Assembly (NCBI GenBank): GCA_034002405.1 | Contig: JAVFAS010000058.1 | Location: forward strand, 1 to 22,439 | Direction of reading: 5' to 3' | Source of the DNA: SZUA-365 sp034002405 | Lineage (GTDB): Bacteria; Bacteroidota; Ignavibacteria; SZUA-365 | Length of the DNA: 22,439 nt | Shown here: positions 6,161 through 13,826 of the stretch, one piece after another | Layout of the letters: every line of letters begins with the position of its first letter | How positions within the stretch are numbered: the first letter of the stretch is position 1 | Translations under genes and position numbers: made by a program | The notes under the pieces: model-generated | Databases searched by the model: none | The model's input: only the letters and a program-made list of their open reading frames with translations | Told to the model about the DNA's origin: nothing

Positions 6161-9100
6161 ATGCAGGTAGTTCGCCGAGTCATCCTGGTATTCATCGGCT
6201 GCGTTCTGGTGTTCATCGGCAGCGTTCTCTCTTCCATGTCGGCCGTGGCGCGGACGGGAAGTGATCGTTCGTACGCCCGTGCGGAGAATGGGGTGATCGC
6301 CGTGCTGGTGGAACGAAGTTCCGGGCAGTTTCGCATCGAAGCCGCGGGCGGAACACCGCTGCTGTTCCGCGGCGGCAAGGGGGTCACCGCATACACCAAC
6401 GTGCATGTCGGACAAACGGTGTGGACATCGAACGTTCTCCATCGACCCTCGCCACCCTCCGGCACCGTGGCATTCCCGGACTTCCAGATCGAGGAACTGT
6501 CCGACCGCGTACGACTTCAATGCGTGCTGCATGACGGAACGGATTCGATCCGTTTCACACAGGAATTCGTCCCGTCCCTCGACGGCGATTACGCCTATGT
6601 CAACATCATCACGGGCATGCACAACCTCGGCGACCGGCCGGTTCGCGCGGGGTGCCAGCTCATGCTCGACATCATGATCGGTGATGCCGATACGGTGGAT
6701 CTCACCATGGATGGCGTGGCCGTGTCACGGGAACGGGATTGGCGCGCGGGTGATGTTCCGACGATGTACGAGGCCACCGCGACGGGAAGTGGCTATCGCG
6801 TGCGTGGACGCCTGCGCGGCGCCACCGCCGACGCGCCCGACCGTGTCATCGCGGGCAACTGGCAGTTTGGCGGGTATCTCGGGACACTGGCATGGGACTA
6901 CACGGTGTCGGGACTCCCTCTGATCGATGATGCGGTCGCGTTGCGATGGGACGATGCAGCACTCGCGCCCGGGGCCTCGAGGTTGGTCCGCACGGATTAT
7001 GGCTATCTCGCATTCACGGATGTGGAACTCCAGTGCTCCGTCGATACGCTCGGATACAACGACGACAGCACGTCCTACCGTCCCGATCCGCTCGCGTTGC
7101 GCGCGACGCTCCGCAATCGCGGATCGCTTCCGATTCTCGCCATGGATGTGATGATCTCGCTTCCGTCCGCGCTGACCCTCGCCCCCGGAGAAACCGGGGT
7201 GAAGGCTGTCGGCGGGGTGCTCGCCCCCGGCGCGGAGACCACGCTCACCTGGTGGGCGCATGCGTCGCCGCAACCGGATTCCACGCAGGTTTCCCCGCGG
7301 TTCGAAATCATCGCGCCCGTGGCGCTCACCCGCGTGTGCGACGCCGCGCTCGTGCTTCCGCCGCTCGTCACACCGGATGTCGTCCTCGACTGCGGCGATA
7401 CGATCCGTCTCGCGCTCGATCCAGACGGCGGGGGCTACGTTCCGGATCCATTCACCATCAGCGCCGTCGTGCGCAACCGTGGGAACGTACCGCTGCGCGG
7501 GGGCGTCGGGACGCTCGCGGTGCCGGCCGAACTTGTGCTTCTCCCACCCGGCACGAACATTGCCGTGCTCCCCGATCCGTTGTTGCCGGGACAGAGTGTT
7601 CAGCTGGAATGGCGTCTGCGGGCGATTCTTCAGGACATCCCCGTACGTGCGACGTATACGATCATGCTCACGGCGGAGGGGATCGCTCCGGTCTCGTGCG
7701 GGAACGCCGTGCTGCTTCCTCCGATCATTGTCGAACCCTGTTTCGAATCCGCGCGAAGTACCGCGGGGACGGAATTCCCGATCGCGTTTCTCCCCGATGT
7801 CATCGGCGCCGCGGCGGAGCATCTGCGCATCTTCATCGCCGCGCCCGAACGGAGTCACGTACGTGTGACGGATCCGCGCGACAACACCGAGACGGTGATC
7901 GACATTCCGGCGGGCGCGTTGCGCATGGTGGAAGTCGATGCCACGCTCAATGATTATGGGCCCGAACAGCCGCTCGTCCGAAGCGTGTGGGTGCGATCCG
8001 ACCATCCCGTGCATGTCTTCACCGGAAACTATCGCGACCGTCACAGCGACGGGATGAGCGTCCTGCCCATGCACGCCCTCGGCACGCACTATGTCACCGC
8101 GGGATACAATTGGAGCGATGCGCACGAACATTTCGCGGTGCTCGCCACCGAGGATGCCACCGCGGTGACCATTACACCGCGTGCGTTCACGAGCACGGGA
8201 CGTCCCGACCACGTGCCATTCACCATCACACTCGATCGCGGACAGATCTATTATGTCAAGGCGTTTGTCGCCGGTGCCGGGGGATCCCTGACCGGCACGC
8301 GTATCGAGGCCACCAAGCCCGTCGCCGTGTTCTCCGGCGCGGAATCCGGCTGGATTCCGGAAACAACGGATCCGAATGCCGGATTTCTCAATCCCAGCGC
8401 CGACCAGATGCTCCCGACGCGCGTGCTGGGAACGGAATATGTCGCCGTGCCTTTTCGGTCGCGACGGAACGGCGACACCTACCGCATCGTCGCGACGGAA
8501 GCGCGGACCACCGTCACGCGCACCGGCAGGGCTCCCGTGCTGCTGGCGACGGCCGGGGAGTGGATCGAGGACAATCTCTCCGACGTCACGCACATCGCCG
8601 CCGACCGGCCTGTTCTGGTCGTGCAATTCGCGAACAGCGCTTCGTGGGACGACCCGCACAATGAATACGGTGACGGGTCGATGTGCGTGCTCACACCGAC
8701 CGATCGGCACATGCGTTGCCATTATTTCCCGGCGGGCATGCTCGAGGCAGACGTGACGCTGGTTGCCAACCAGGCCGTCTCACTCGATCCGGGTGAATGG
8801 TTGCAGGTGCCCGACACCCCTGCGCTTGCCTCGCCGGTCTTCACCGCGGAGTGCTGGATCCGTGCCTGGGACTCGGGCACCCTTATTTCACGCAGCGGTG
8901 GCGGCGAGTACTGGCGGTTGGATTTCGATCGGAGCCGGCGACGGATTGGGCTGTTCACCGGTGACAGCGTGCATACCGATGGCGCGTTCACGCGCGACAA
9001 CCAGGTGAGTCCTGGTGTGTGGGCACACATCGCCCTGACGGTGAACGCCGCCGTCGACACCGCACGTGTGTATATCGATGGCAGGCTCGAACTCGAGACA

Positions 9101-9961
9101 GCCATCGTACCGCGGGTGATCCCGGCTGGTGGAGGACTGGCGTTCGGGGGAATGTACGACAGCAGCGGCGCCGCGACGTTTGGCGGACTGCTCGAGGAAT
9201 GCCGTTACTGGTCGGTCGCGCGCACGCCGTCGCAGATCCGCGCGTCGATGAGCGCGCGGCTCCCCGAGGAGGACCGGGGCCTGCTGGCGGGATATTGGAG
9301 TTTTTGCGAGGGCTACCGCGACGAGACGCGGTTCGGTCACCATCTGCTCCCGATGGGCGTCATCCGTCTGGTCGAGGTCTTCGATCTCCCCGCGGCGCTC
9401 AACTGCATCGCGCAGGAGGATTCGAACTTCGTCACCATCGTGGTCCCGGAAGGTGGTCAGGGACAGGTCTTGTTGAATTTCATGCCCGTCGACGCCACGG
9501 CGTTCGAAGCGGTCGGGGGCGCGACGTGGCATGTCGCGCGTGTCAAGGTCCCCACCGGAATGAACCGGCTCGAGACCAGTGATCCGCGTGGACTCGGCGC
9601 CGTGACCTACGGGTTCGCCTATCACGATGCGTATACGATGAACACCGGATTCCGTGTGCAGGACACCCCCGCGGCAATTTCATCGGTTCCAGCCGCGTCG
9701 GACATCGTGCTCGAGGCCCCCGCACCGAATCCGCTCCACCGTGCCGGGACGATTCTCTATACCTTGCCGCGTCCCGGCGACGTCCGACTGACGCTGGTGG
9801 ATGCGTTGGGCCGCACATGTACCGTGCTGGCGGACGGGTCGCATCCCGCGGGCGAGCACCGCGTGGTGTTCGACGCCGCGATGCTCGCATCGGGCCGGTA
9901 CCAGCTTGTGCTGACCGCGCTCGGACAGGTTCGGACGCAACCGGTTGTCATTGTGCGATAA
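6161..9961 (+). CDS. Giant surface protein: IgGFc-binding-like domain with inserted LamG domain, T9SS sorting domain
   Basis: A 1266-residue exported protein. Start at ATG 6161 after a purine-rich AAAGGGG, giving a signal peptide of about 32 residues. Residues ~40-285 form an unrecognised beta-rich N-terminal domain. Residues ~290-400 and ~402-518 are two homologous Ig-like/CARDB-type repeats, each with a 'L(R)xxxRNRGxxPL' strand and ending LVLPPL or VLLPPI. From ~525 to ~865 comes an IgGFc-binding-protein-like domain (EFPIAFLPD, HVFTGNYRD, DGMSVLPMHALGTHYV, EATKPVAVFSG, QMLPTRVLGTEYV, RPVLVVQFA). Residues ~868-1065 resemble a LamG/concanavalin-type domain (ECWIRAW, VYIDGRLE, GYWSF). The IgGFc-like fold seems to resume at ~1086-1163 (SNFVTIVVPEGG, VTYGFAYHDAYTMNTGF). 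A divergent T9SS sorting domain ends the chain (APNPLHRAGTILY, LVDALGRT, SGRYQLVL). It heads a run of six genes; an adhesin role is inferred from family, not shown. Confidence 0.85.
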   Translation: MQVVRRVILVFIGCVLVFIGSVLSSMSAVARTGSDRSYARAENGVIAVLVERSSGQFRIEAAGGTPLLFRGGKGVTAYTNVHVGQTVWTSNVLHRPSPPSGTVAFPDFQIEELSDRVRLQCVLHDGTDSIRFTQEFVPSLDGDYAYVNIITGMHNLGDRPVRAGCQLMLDIMIGDADTVDLTMDGVAVSRERDWRAGDVPTMYEATATGSGYRVRGRLRGATADAPDRVIAGNWQFGGYLGTLAWDYTVSGLPLIDDAVALRWDDAALAPGASRLVRTDYGYLAFTDVELQCSVDTLGYNDDSTSYRPDPLALRATLRNRGSLPILAMDVMISLPSALTLAPGETGVKAVGGVLAPGAETTLTWWAHASPQPDSTQVSPRFEIIAPVALTRVCDAALVLPPLVTPDVVLDCGDTIRLALDPDGGGYVPDPFTISAVVRNRGNVPLRGGVGTLAVPAELVLLPPGTNIAVLPDPLLPGQSVQLEWRLRAILQDIPVRATYTIMLTAEGIAPVSCGNAVLLPPIIVEPCFESARSTAGTEFPIAFLPDVIGAAAEHLRIFIAAPERSHVRVTDPRDNTETVIDIPAGALRMVEVDATLNDYGPEQPLVRSVWVRSDHPVHVFTGNYRDRHSDGMSVLPMHALGTHYVTAGYNWSDAHEHFAVLATEDATAVTITPRAFTSTGRPDHVPFTITLDRGQIYYVKAFVAGAGGSLTGTRIEATKPVAVFSGAESGWIPETTDPNAGFLNPSADQMLPTRVLGTEYVAVPFRSRRNGDTYRIVATEARTTVTRTGRAPVLLATAGEWIEDNLSDVTHIAADRPVLVVQFANSASWDDPHNEYGDGSMCVLTPTDRHMRCHYFPAGMLEADVTLVANQAVSLDPGEWLQVPDTPALASPVFTAECWIRAWDSGTLISRSGGGEYWRLDFDRSRRRIGLFTGDSVHTDGAFTRDNQVSPGVWAHIALTVNAAVDTARVYIDGRLELETAIVPRVIPAGGGLAFGGMYDSSGAATFGGLLEECRYWSVARTPSQIRASMSARLPEEDRGLLAGYWSFCEGYRDETRFGHHLLPMGVIRLVEVFDLPAALNCIAQEDSNFVTIVVPEGGQGQVLLNFMPVDATAFEAVGGATWHVARVKVPTGMNRLETSDPRGLGAVTYGFAYHDAYTMNTGFRVQDTPAAISSVPAASDIVLEAPAPNPLHRAGTILYTLPRPGDVRLTLVDALGRTCTVLADGSHPAGEHRVVFDAAMLASGRYQLVLTALGQVRTQPVVIVR
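6186..6227 (+). repeat. 21-bp tandem duplication inside the signal peptide
   Basis: CTGGTATTCATCGGCTGCGTT (6186-6206) is followed directly by a second copy at 6207-6227 with two mismatches. In frame, it doubles the heptapeptide LVFIGCV / LVFIGSV within the hydrophobic core of the signal peptide, lengthening the core by one unit. Confidence 0.85.
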
Positions 9962-9980
9962 TCTGCGTATTCTCGCAATC

Positions 9981-10808
9981 ATGAACACATTTCAGACTTC
10001 CGTGTTCGGTTTGCTGGTACTGCTCTTCGTCATGCCCTCCGTGACGGCGCAGTTTGCCGATGCCGGTGAAGGCCGAACGATGTTGCCCGCACGGGGCGGC
10101 ACTCCCGTTTCCGCTGCCCCATATGAAAGCGATATCCTCTCCGCCCGGCCGATCCGTTATTGGCTCGGGTTGGGTCCCGGTGTCAATGCGTTCATCCATC
10201 AGGGCAGCTTTTCCCCCAACTGTGCCTGCGAATTCCGTGATCAGGACGGCACGCAGCCGACGTTCGCCGGCGAATTCAGGGTTGAATACCCGAAACTCGG
10301 TTTTGCTTGGAGCGTGCTCCTTGGCTATACCAAGGCCTCCGCGGAATTCGCCGTGGAGGAGAGCCGGACGAGTGTCGTGGTAGGCGACGAGCCGGATGTC
10401 ACCGTCGCGTACCGCCGGACGTCCGATGTGCGGTTGCAGTGGCTCAGCGTGACACCCGGAGTGTTCTGGTACATCCCGCGTTCGATGCTGTGGGTCCGGG
10501 GGGGACTCGAGATCGGTATCCCGATCGAGTATCAATACGATCATCACGAATCGATTCGCACGCCGGGCGTGCAATACCATGACGGCACCGTCGAACGGAC
10601 GTTGCTCGCGGCGCAGGACATTCCCGGCGGTGATCGTCTCCGATTCGCGTTCGCTGCCGGTGTCGGGTATGATATTTCCGTGTCACCATCGATCGCCATC
10701 ACACCCCGGCTCGGCGCGTCCCTCCCATTGACGACGGTATCTTCCACCGACGACACCTGGACGGTGCTCACCGTGCACGGACTCGTCATGCTCAACATCC
10801 GGTTGTAA
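9981..10808 (+). CDS. Outer-membrane beta-barrel protein
   Basis: A 275-residue protein with a clear Sec signal peptide (MNTFQTSVFGLLVLLFVMPSVTAQ) and alternating amphipathic strands typical of a small outer-membrane barrel, ending with a hydrophobic strand VHGLVMLNIRL. The ATG at 9981 is set by the signal peptide; no strong ribosome site is present, and an in-frame TTG upstream would overlap the preceding gene. Near the first strands it carries FSPNCACEFRDQDGTQPTF, a cysteine pair followed by a DGT stretch. The barrel part of the protein at 19827-21833 has a similar stretch (PSCCAGYDGGDGTGLGFG), so the two barrels look related. It lies 19 nt after the giant surface protein and 5 nt before the PD40/OmpA lipoprotein. 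By position it could play the part that PorP/SprF-like barrels play for some T9SS cargo, but I cannot claim that family from sequence alone. Confidence 0.8.
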   Translation: MNTFQTSVFGLLVLLFVMPSVTAQFADAGEGRTMLPARGGTPVSAAPYESDILSARPIRYWLGLGPGVNAFIHQGSFSPNCACEFRDQDGTQPTFAGEFRVEYPKLGFAWSVLLGYTKASAEFAVEESRTSVVVGDEPDVTVAYRRTSDVRLQWLSVTPGVFWYIPRSMLWVRGGLEIGIPIEYQYDHHESIRTPGVQYHDGTVERTLLAAQDIPGGDRLRFAFAAGVGYDISVSPSIAITPRLGASLPLTTVSSTDDTWTVLTVHGLVMLNIRL

Positions 10809-10813
10809 GGCGT

Positions 10814-12382
10814 ATGCGTTTCCTCCCGATCCCCCTGCTGCTTCTTTCGCTGCTCACCGCCTGCACGAGTCTCTACGAAACCGGTGGTGACCAGCGCGCG
10901 GAATGGAGCGTCGTGCCCGTCTCCGCGGCCAACGGCGACGCCGACGACATCGCGCCGGTCGCCACGCACGCCGGCCTGTATTTCACGTCGAACCGGGAGC
11001 TGGCGGACGAGGAGCTCGACCGCATGTATCTCCTTCCCGCGGGAGCGGAGCACCGCGCCGATGTGCGTCATGTCCGCGCGAGCGGCACGGACATTCGGGC
11101 GGGTGCGCTCGCATTTCAGTTTGGGGATACGCCGCGTCTGCTCTGTGTCGAGTGTTACCGTGATGACGCGATCGGGGACTGTGATCTCGTCGAGGGACGG
11201 CTCTCCTCCGATGGTCTGACGATCGAAGAGATGCACCTGCTGGATACCGCCGTCAACTCCATCGAGTGGGATCATCATCCAACCCTGAGCGCCGACGGCG
11301 CGACATTGGTCTTCGCGTCGGAGCGATACGGCGGCCGCGGCGGCAGTGACTTGTGGATGAGCACGCGGCGCGACGGTCGTTGGAGTACCCCGGTCAATCT
11401 CGGCGCACGCATCAACACGACAGGGAACGAAATCACGCCCTGTCTCTCTCCCGACGGAGAAACCCTGTACTTCGCCAGCGATGCGCTGCCAGGCCGCGGG
11501 GGCTTCGACATCCACATGGCGAAGCGGCAGGGAGGAGGCTGGTCCGAACCACGTCCCCTCGGTCTGCCATTCAATTCAAACGATGATGATATCTTTTTCT
11601 CAGGAACGCTCGAACGCGATACGGTGTATCTCGCATCGAACCGTCCGGGGGGAAGCGGTGGCTTCGACATCCTGCGTGTGACGCGGAACGTCGCTCCGCC
11701 TCCGCCCCCACCCCCACCGAAGGAAAAGCCGCTGGTGTTGCGGGTTCGTGCGAGAAACTCCTATACACGCGCCGCCATTCCGGCCCATGTGAGCATCAGT
11801 GCCGCCGACGACCGCGTGCTCGCCGAAGGCACGGAAACGGTGGAGTCGCGCCTGGATCCCTCGCAATCGTACACCGTGACCGGCGAGCTTTCCGGCTTCA
11901 TGACCGGCGTGGAAACCATCCGTTTCGACGACACGGCGGAGATGACACGACTCTCGCGCGACGAAGGGACACGCATGGTGGTCGATCACGATCTCCTGCT
12001 CCTCCCGGTCGTCGAGGAAGAGCGAAAAATCTACGCATTCACCGTTGAATTCGATTTCAATCTCTTCAATATCCGTCCCGAGGAAGAGCGCAAGCTCGAC
12101 AGCGTCGTCATCCTGCTGGCGCGGTACCCACAGTCCACCGTGGTGTTCTCCGGTCACACCGACTCGGTCGGCACCGCCAATTACAACATCAAGCTGGGGT
12201 ACAATCGTGCACGGGAAGTCTCGCGATACGTGCTCGATTGGTTGAGGGAAAAAGGTGCGGTACTCCGGAATACCGCGGAGATCCGCACATTCGGCGAGAC
12301 CGAGCCCGTTGCCCCGAACAGCACCGAAGAGGGTCGTCAGCGCAATCGCCGGGTCGAGATCGCCATCGTGCGGAATCGGTAA
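10814..12382 (+). CDS. PorE-like lipoprotein: PD40 propeller, regulatory-like domain, OmpA peptidoglycan anchor
   Basis: A 522-residue lipoprotein with signal peptide and lipobox LLTAC (Cys at residue 17). Residues ~30-295 hold about five PD40/WD40-like repeats; the clearest are LSADGATLVFASERYGGRGG, LSPDGETLYFASDALPGRGG and DTVYLASNRPGGSGGFDI. An eight-proline linker (PPPPPPPP, about residue 295-303) leads to a carboxypeptidase-regulatory-like beta domain (~310-395). The C-terminal OmpA domain (~405-522) has VVFSGHTDSVGTANYNIKLG, the YNRAREVSRYVL helix and NRRVEIAI, so the residues that bind diaminopimelate in peptidoglycan are kept. This domain order (propeller, regulatory-like, OmpA) is that of the T9SS accessory protein PorE, but without the N-terminal TPRs. 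Expected location: periplasmic side of the outer membrane, tethering a partner to the cell wall. It lies 5 nt after the barrel gene, which makes that barrel the likely partner. Confidence 0.88.
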   Translation: MRFLPIPLLLLSLLTACTSLYETGGDQRAEWSVVPVSAANGDADDIAPVATHAGLYFTSNRELADEELDRMYLLPAGAEHRADVRHVRASGTDIRAGALAFQFGDTPRLLCVECYRDDAIGDCDLVEGRLSSDGLTIEEMHLLDTAVNSIEWDHHPTLSADGATLVFASERYGGRGGSDLWMSTRRDGRWSTPVNLGARINTTGNEITPCLSPDGETLYFASDALPGRGGFDIHMAKRQGGGWSEPRPLGLPFNSNDDDIFFSGTLERDTVYLASNRPGGSGGFDILRVTRNVAPPPPPPPPKEKPLVLRVRARNSYTRAAIPAHVSISAADDRVLAEGTETVESRLDPSQSYTVTGELSGFMTGVETIRFDDTAEMTRLSRDEGTRMVVDHDLLLLPVVEEERKIYAFTVEFDFNLFNIRPEEERKLDSVVILLARYPQSTVVFSGHTDSVGTANYNIKLGYNRAREVSRYVLDWLREKGAVLRNTAEIRTFGETEPVAPNSTEEGRQRNRRVEIAIVRNR

Positions 12383-12402
12383 GAGTGGGAGCGGATCCGT
12401 CC

Positions 12403-13071
12403 ATGCCCGTGGAGATCACACATAGCGCCGATACCATTCGCTCGCTCATCCCGATGTCCGATGACCAGCACCAGGCGCTCGCGCACTTCGTGACGCTGCT
12501 GCGCGAATGGAACACACGCGTCAATCTCATCTCGCGCAAGGATGAGGAGCAGATCTGGCGCAACCATATCCTGCATTGTCTCGCGTTGCTCGCGGTCGTG
12601 GAACTGCCCGATCGCGGCGCCATGCTGGATCTCGGCACCGGGGGCGGGATGCCGGGCATTCCGCTGGCCATCATGCGGCCGGACGTGCGCCTGACGTTGG
12701 TGGATGCGACGGCGAAGAAAATCCGTGCCGTCGAGGACATGGTCGCACGACTTGGCCTTGCGAATGTCGCCGTGCATTGGGGACGCGTCGAAGACGACAC
12801 GCTGCTCGAGCAGTGCGGACGAAAGATGGATGTCGTGCTCGCACGTGCCGTCACGCGGCTGTCCGCGCTGGTCCGATGGAGCGTGCCGTTGTTGCGTCCA
12901 GCTGGTCCGCGCAGGTTGTATGTCTGGAAGGGGGGGGATGTGACCGAGGAAATCGCCGAGGCGCGTCGCCATGGCGCGGTCCACTCGATGCGCGTCATCC
13001 CGATCGCCCTGACGGGGGAGGAATATTTTCTTCGAGAAGAAAAAAAAATCATCGAGGTCCGATTTTCATGA
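12403..13071 (+). CDS. rsmG: 16S rRNA (guanine-527-N7) methyltransferase RsmG
   Basis: A 222-residue SAM-dependent methyltransferase of the RsmG/GidB family, close to the usual ~210. It makes m7G at position 527 of 16S rRNA in the cytoplasm. Landmarks: helical N-terminus with LLREWNTRVNLISRKDEEQIW and HILHCLAL; SAM-binding motif I MLDLGTGGGMPGIPLAI near residues 73-89; LVDATAKKIRAVEDM near 98-113; VVLARAVTRLSAL near 144-156; WKGGD near 174. The ATG at 12403 gives the conventional length; an in-frame GTG at 12385 (six residues earlier) is possible and the ribosome site is weak for both. It lies 20 nt after the OmpA lipoprotein gene and overlaps the next gene by ATGA. Homopolymers G8 (12930-12937) and A9 (13040-13048) occur inside the gene. 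Its usual mnmG/parAB neighbours are absent. Confidence 0.95.
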   Translation: MPVEITHSADTIRSLIPMSDDQHQALAHFVTLLREWNTRVNLISRKDEEQIWRNHILHCLALLAVVELPDRGAMLDLGTGGGMPGIPLAIMRPDVRLTLVDATAKKIRAVEDMVARLGLANVAVHWGRVEDDTLLEQCGRKMDVVLARAVTRLSALVRWSVPLLRPAGPRRLYVWKGGDVTEEIAEARRHGAVHSMRVIPIALTGEEYFLREEKKIIEVRFS

Positions 13072-13823
13072 AGACCCTTCTCGTCTGCATGCTTCCCGCG
13101 CTTCTCGTGCTGCAGGGATGCGGTATCGTTCGCTCGATCGCGGGCGCGAACGTGGATCATGCGCGGTATGCCCGGGCACGTGAAGCCGCGTCGCTCGAGA
13201 TGCGGCATCGCGGCGCACTGCTCCTTGCCGATCGACTTGCACGCGGAACGGACCCCACCGACGCCGACATCGTGCTGACTCTTCAGGAAGATTTTCTCGT
13301 CCGCACCCTGCAGCAACTGCGTGGCCGGCAGGGATGGCTCGACGAGGAAACCAGCTACCGCATCGACTCCGTCGCCGCGGACATGCATCCCGGGTCCGCC
13401 ATCGTCACCCTCGATATTCTTGCGCATAACGCCGGCTATGGGGTGGATGTCCGGTTGTTGATGGACTGCTCGTTGGCGCTCATTCCCGACGGGGACGCGA
13501 TCGTGCTCGAGATCGAGCCGTACAATGTGACACCGGCGGCCACGGCGGGTGGACTGCTTTCCGCGGGGATGGAACTGCTCGAGGATGTCATCCGCGTGAA
13601 GCTCGGGATGATGAAGGAACAATTTCCGCCGATGCGTCTGCCCTTGGGATTCGAGGATCAGATTGCCATCGATGGGACGTCCTCGAGAATCACGGGCTCA
13701 CCCAACCTCGTGATCACCGCCCCGCGACGTCTGATCGACTATACGCTGGGGATCACCGATGTCCTGCTCTTCGACCACGTCGCGCTCGTGGGCATCAACC
13801 TTGAACGTATCGCGGTGAGGTGA
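13068..13823 (+). CDS. Unrecognised lipoprotein A (possible lipid-binding TULIP-like fold)
   Basis: A 251-residue protein starting at the ATG at 13068 that overlaps the rsmG stop (ATGA), implying coupled translation. Signal peptide MKTLLVCMLPALLVLQGC has a lipobox LVLQGC with Cys 18, so it should be anchored in a membrane facing the periplasm. I do not recognise the family. The mature part has long alternating strands (YRIDSVAADMH, AIVTLDILAHN, YGVDVRLLMDCSLAL, AIVLEIEPYNVTPA), then a helical segment and a LPLGFEDQI turn, ending PNLVITAPRRL. That pattern of extended amphipathic strands, one helix and a polar turn recalls TULIP/YceB-like lipid-binding lipoproteins, but no signature motif supports this. 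The similar layout of the next gene suggests the two act together. Confidence 0.8.
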   Translation: MKTLLVCMLPALLVLQGCGIVRSIAGANVDHARYARAREAASLEMRHRGALLLADRLARGTDPTDADIVLTLQEDFLVRTLQQLRGRQGWLDEETSYRIDSVAADMHPGSAIVTLDILAHNAGYGVDVRLLMDCSLALIPDGDAIVLEIEPYNVTPAATAGGLLSAGMELLEDVIRVKLGMMKEQFPPMRLPLGFEDQIAIDGTSSRITGSPNLVITAPRRLIDYTLGITDVLLFDHVALVGINLERIAVR

Positions 13824-13826
13824 GCG

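Noticed and set aside
5914..6465. Upstream extension of the 4345-5913 gene
   Set aside because: A strong GGAGGAG site and a signal peptide fix the start at 5913/5910, and the extension overlaps the divergent gene.
6725..8722. 665-codon open frame on the minus strand
   Set aside because: Antisense shadow of the IgGFc-like gene; Arg/His-rich and without motifs.
12385..12402. GTG start adding six residues to RsmG
   Set aside because: Possible, but it has no better ribosome site than the ATG at 12403 and the shorter form is already at the long end of the family range.
12189..13622. 477-codon open frame on the minus strand
   Set aside because: Antisense to rsmG and lipoprotein A, both of which are supported by motifs or lipobox and coupled starts.
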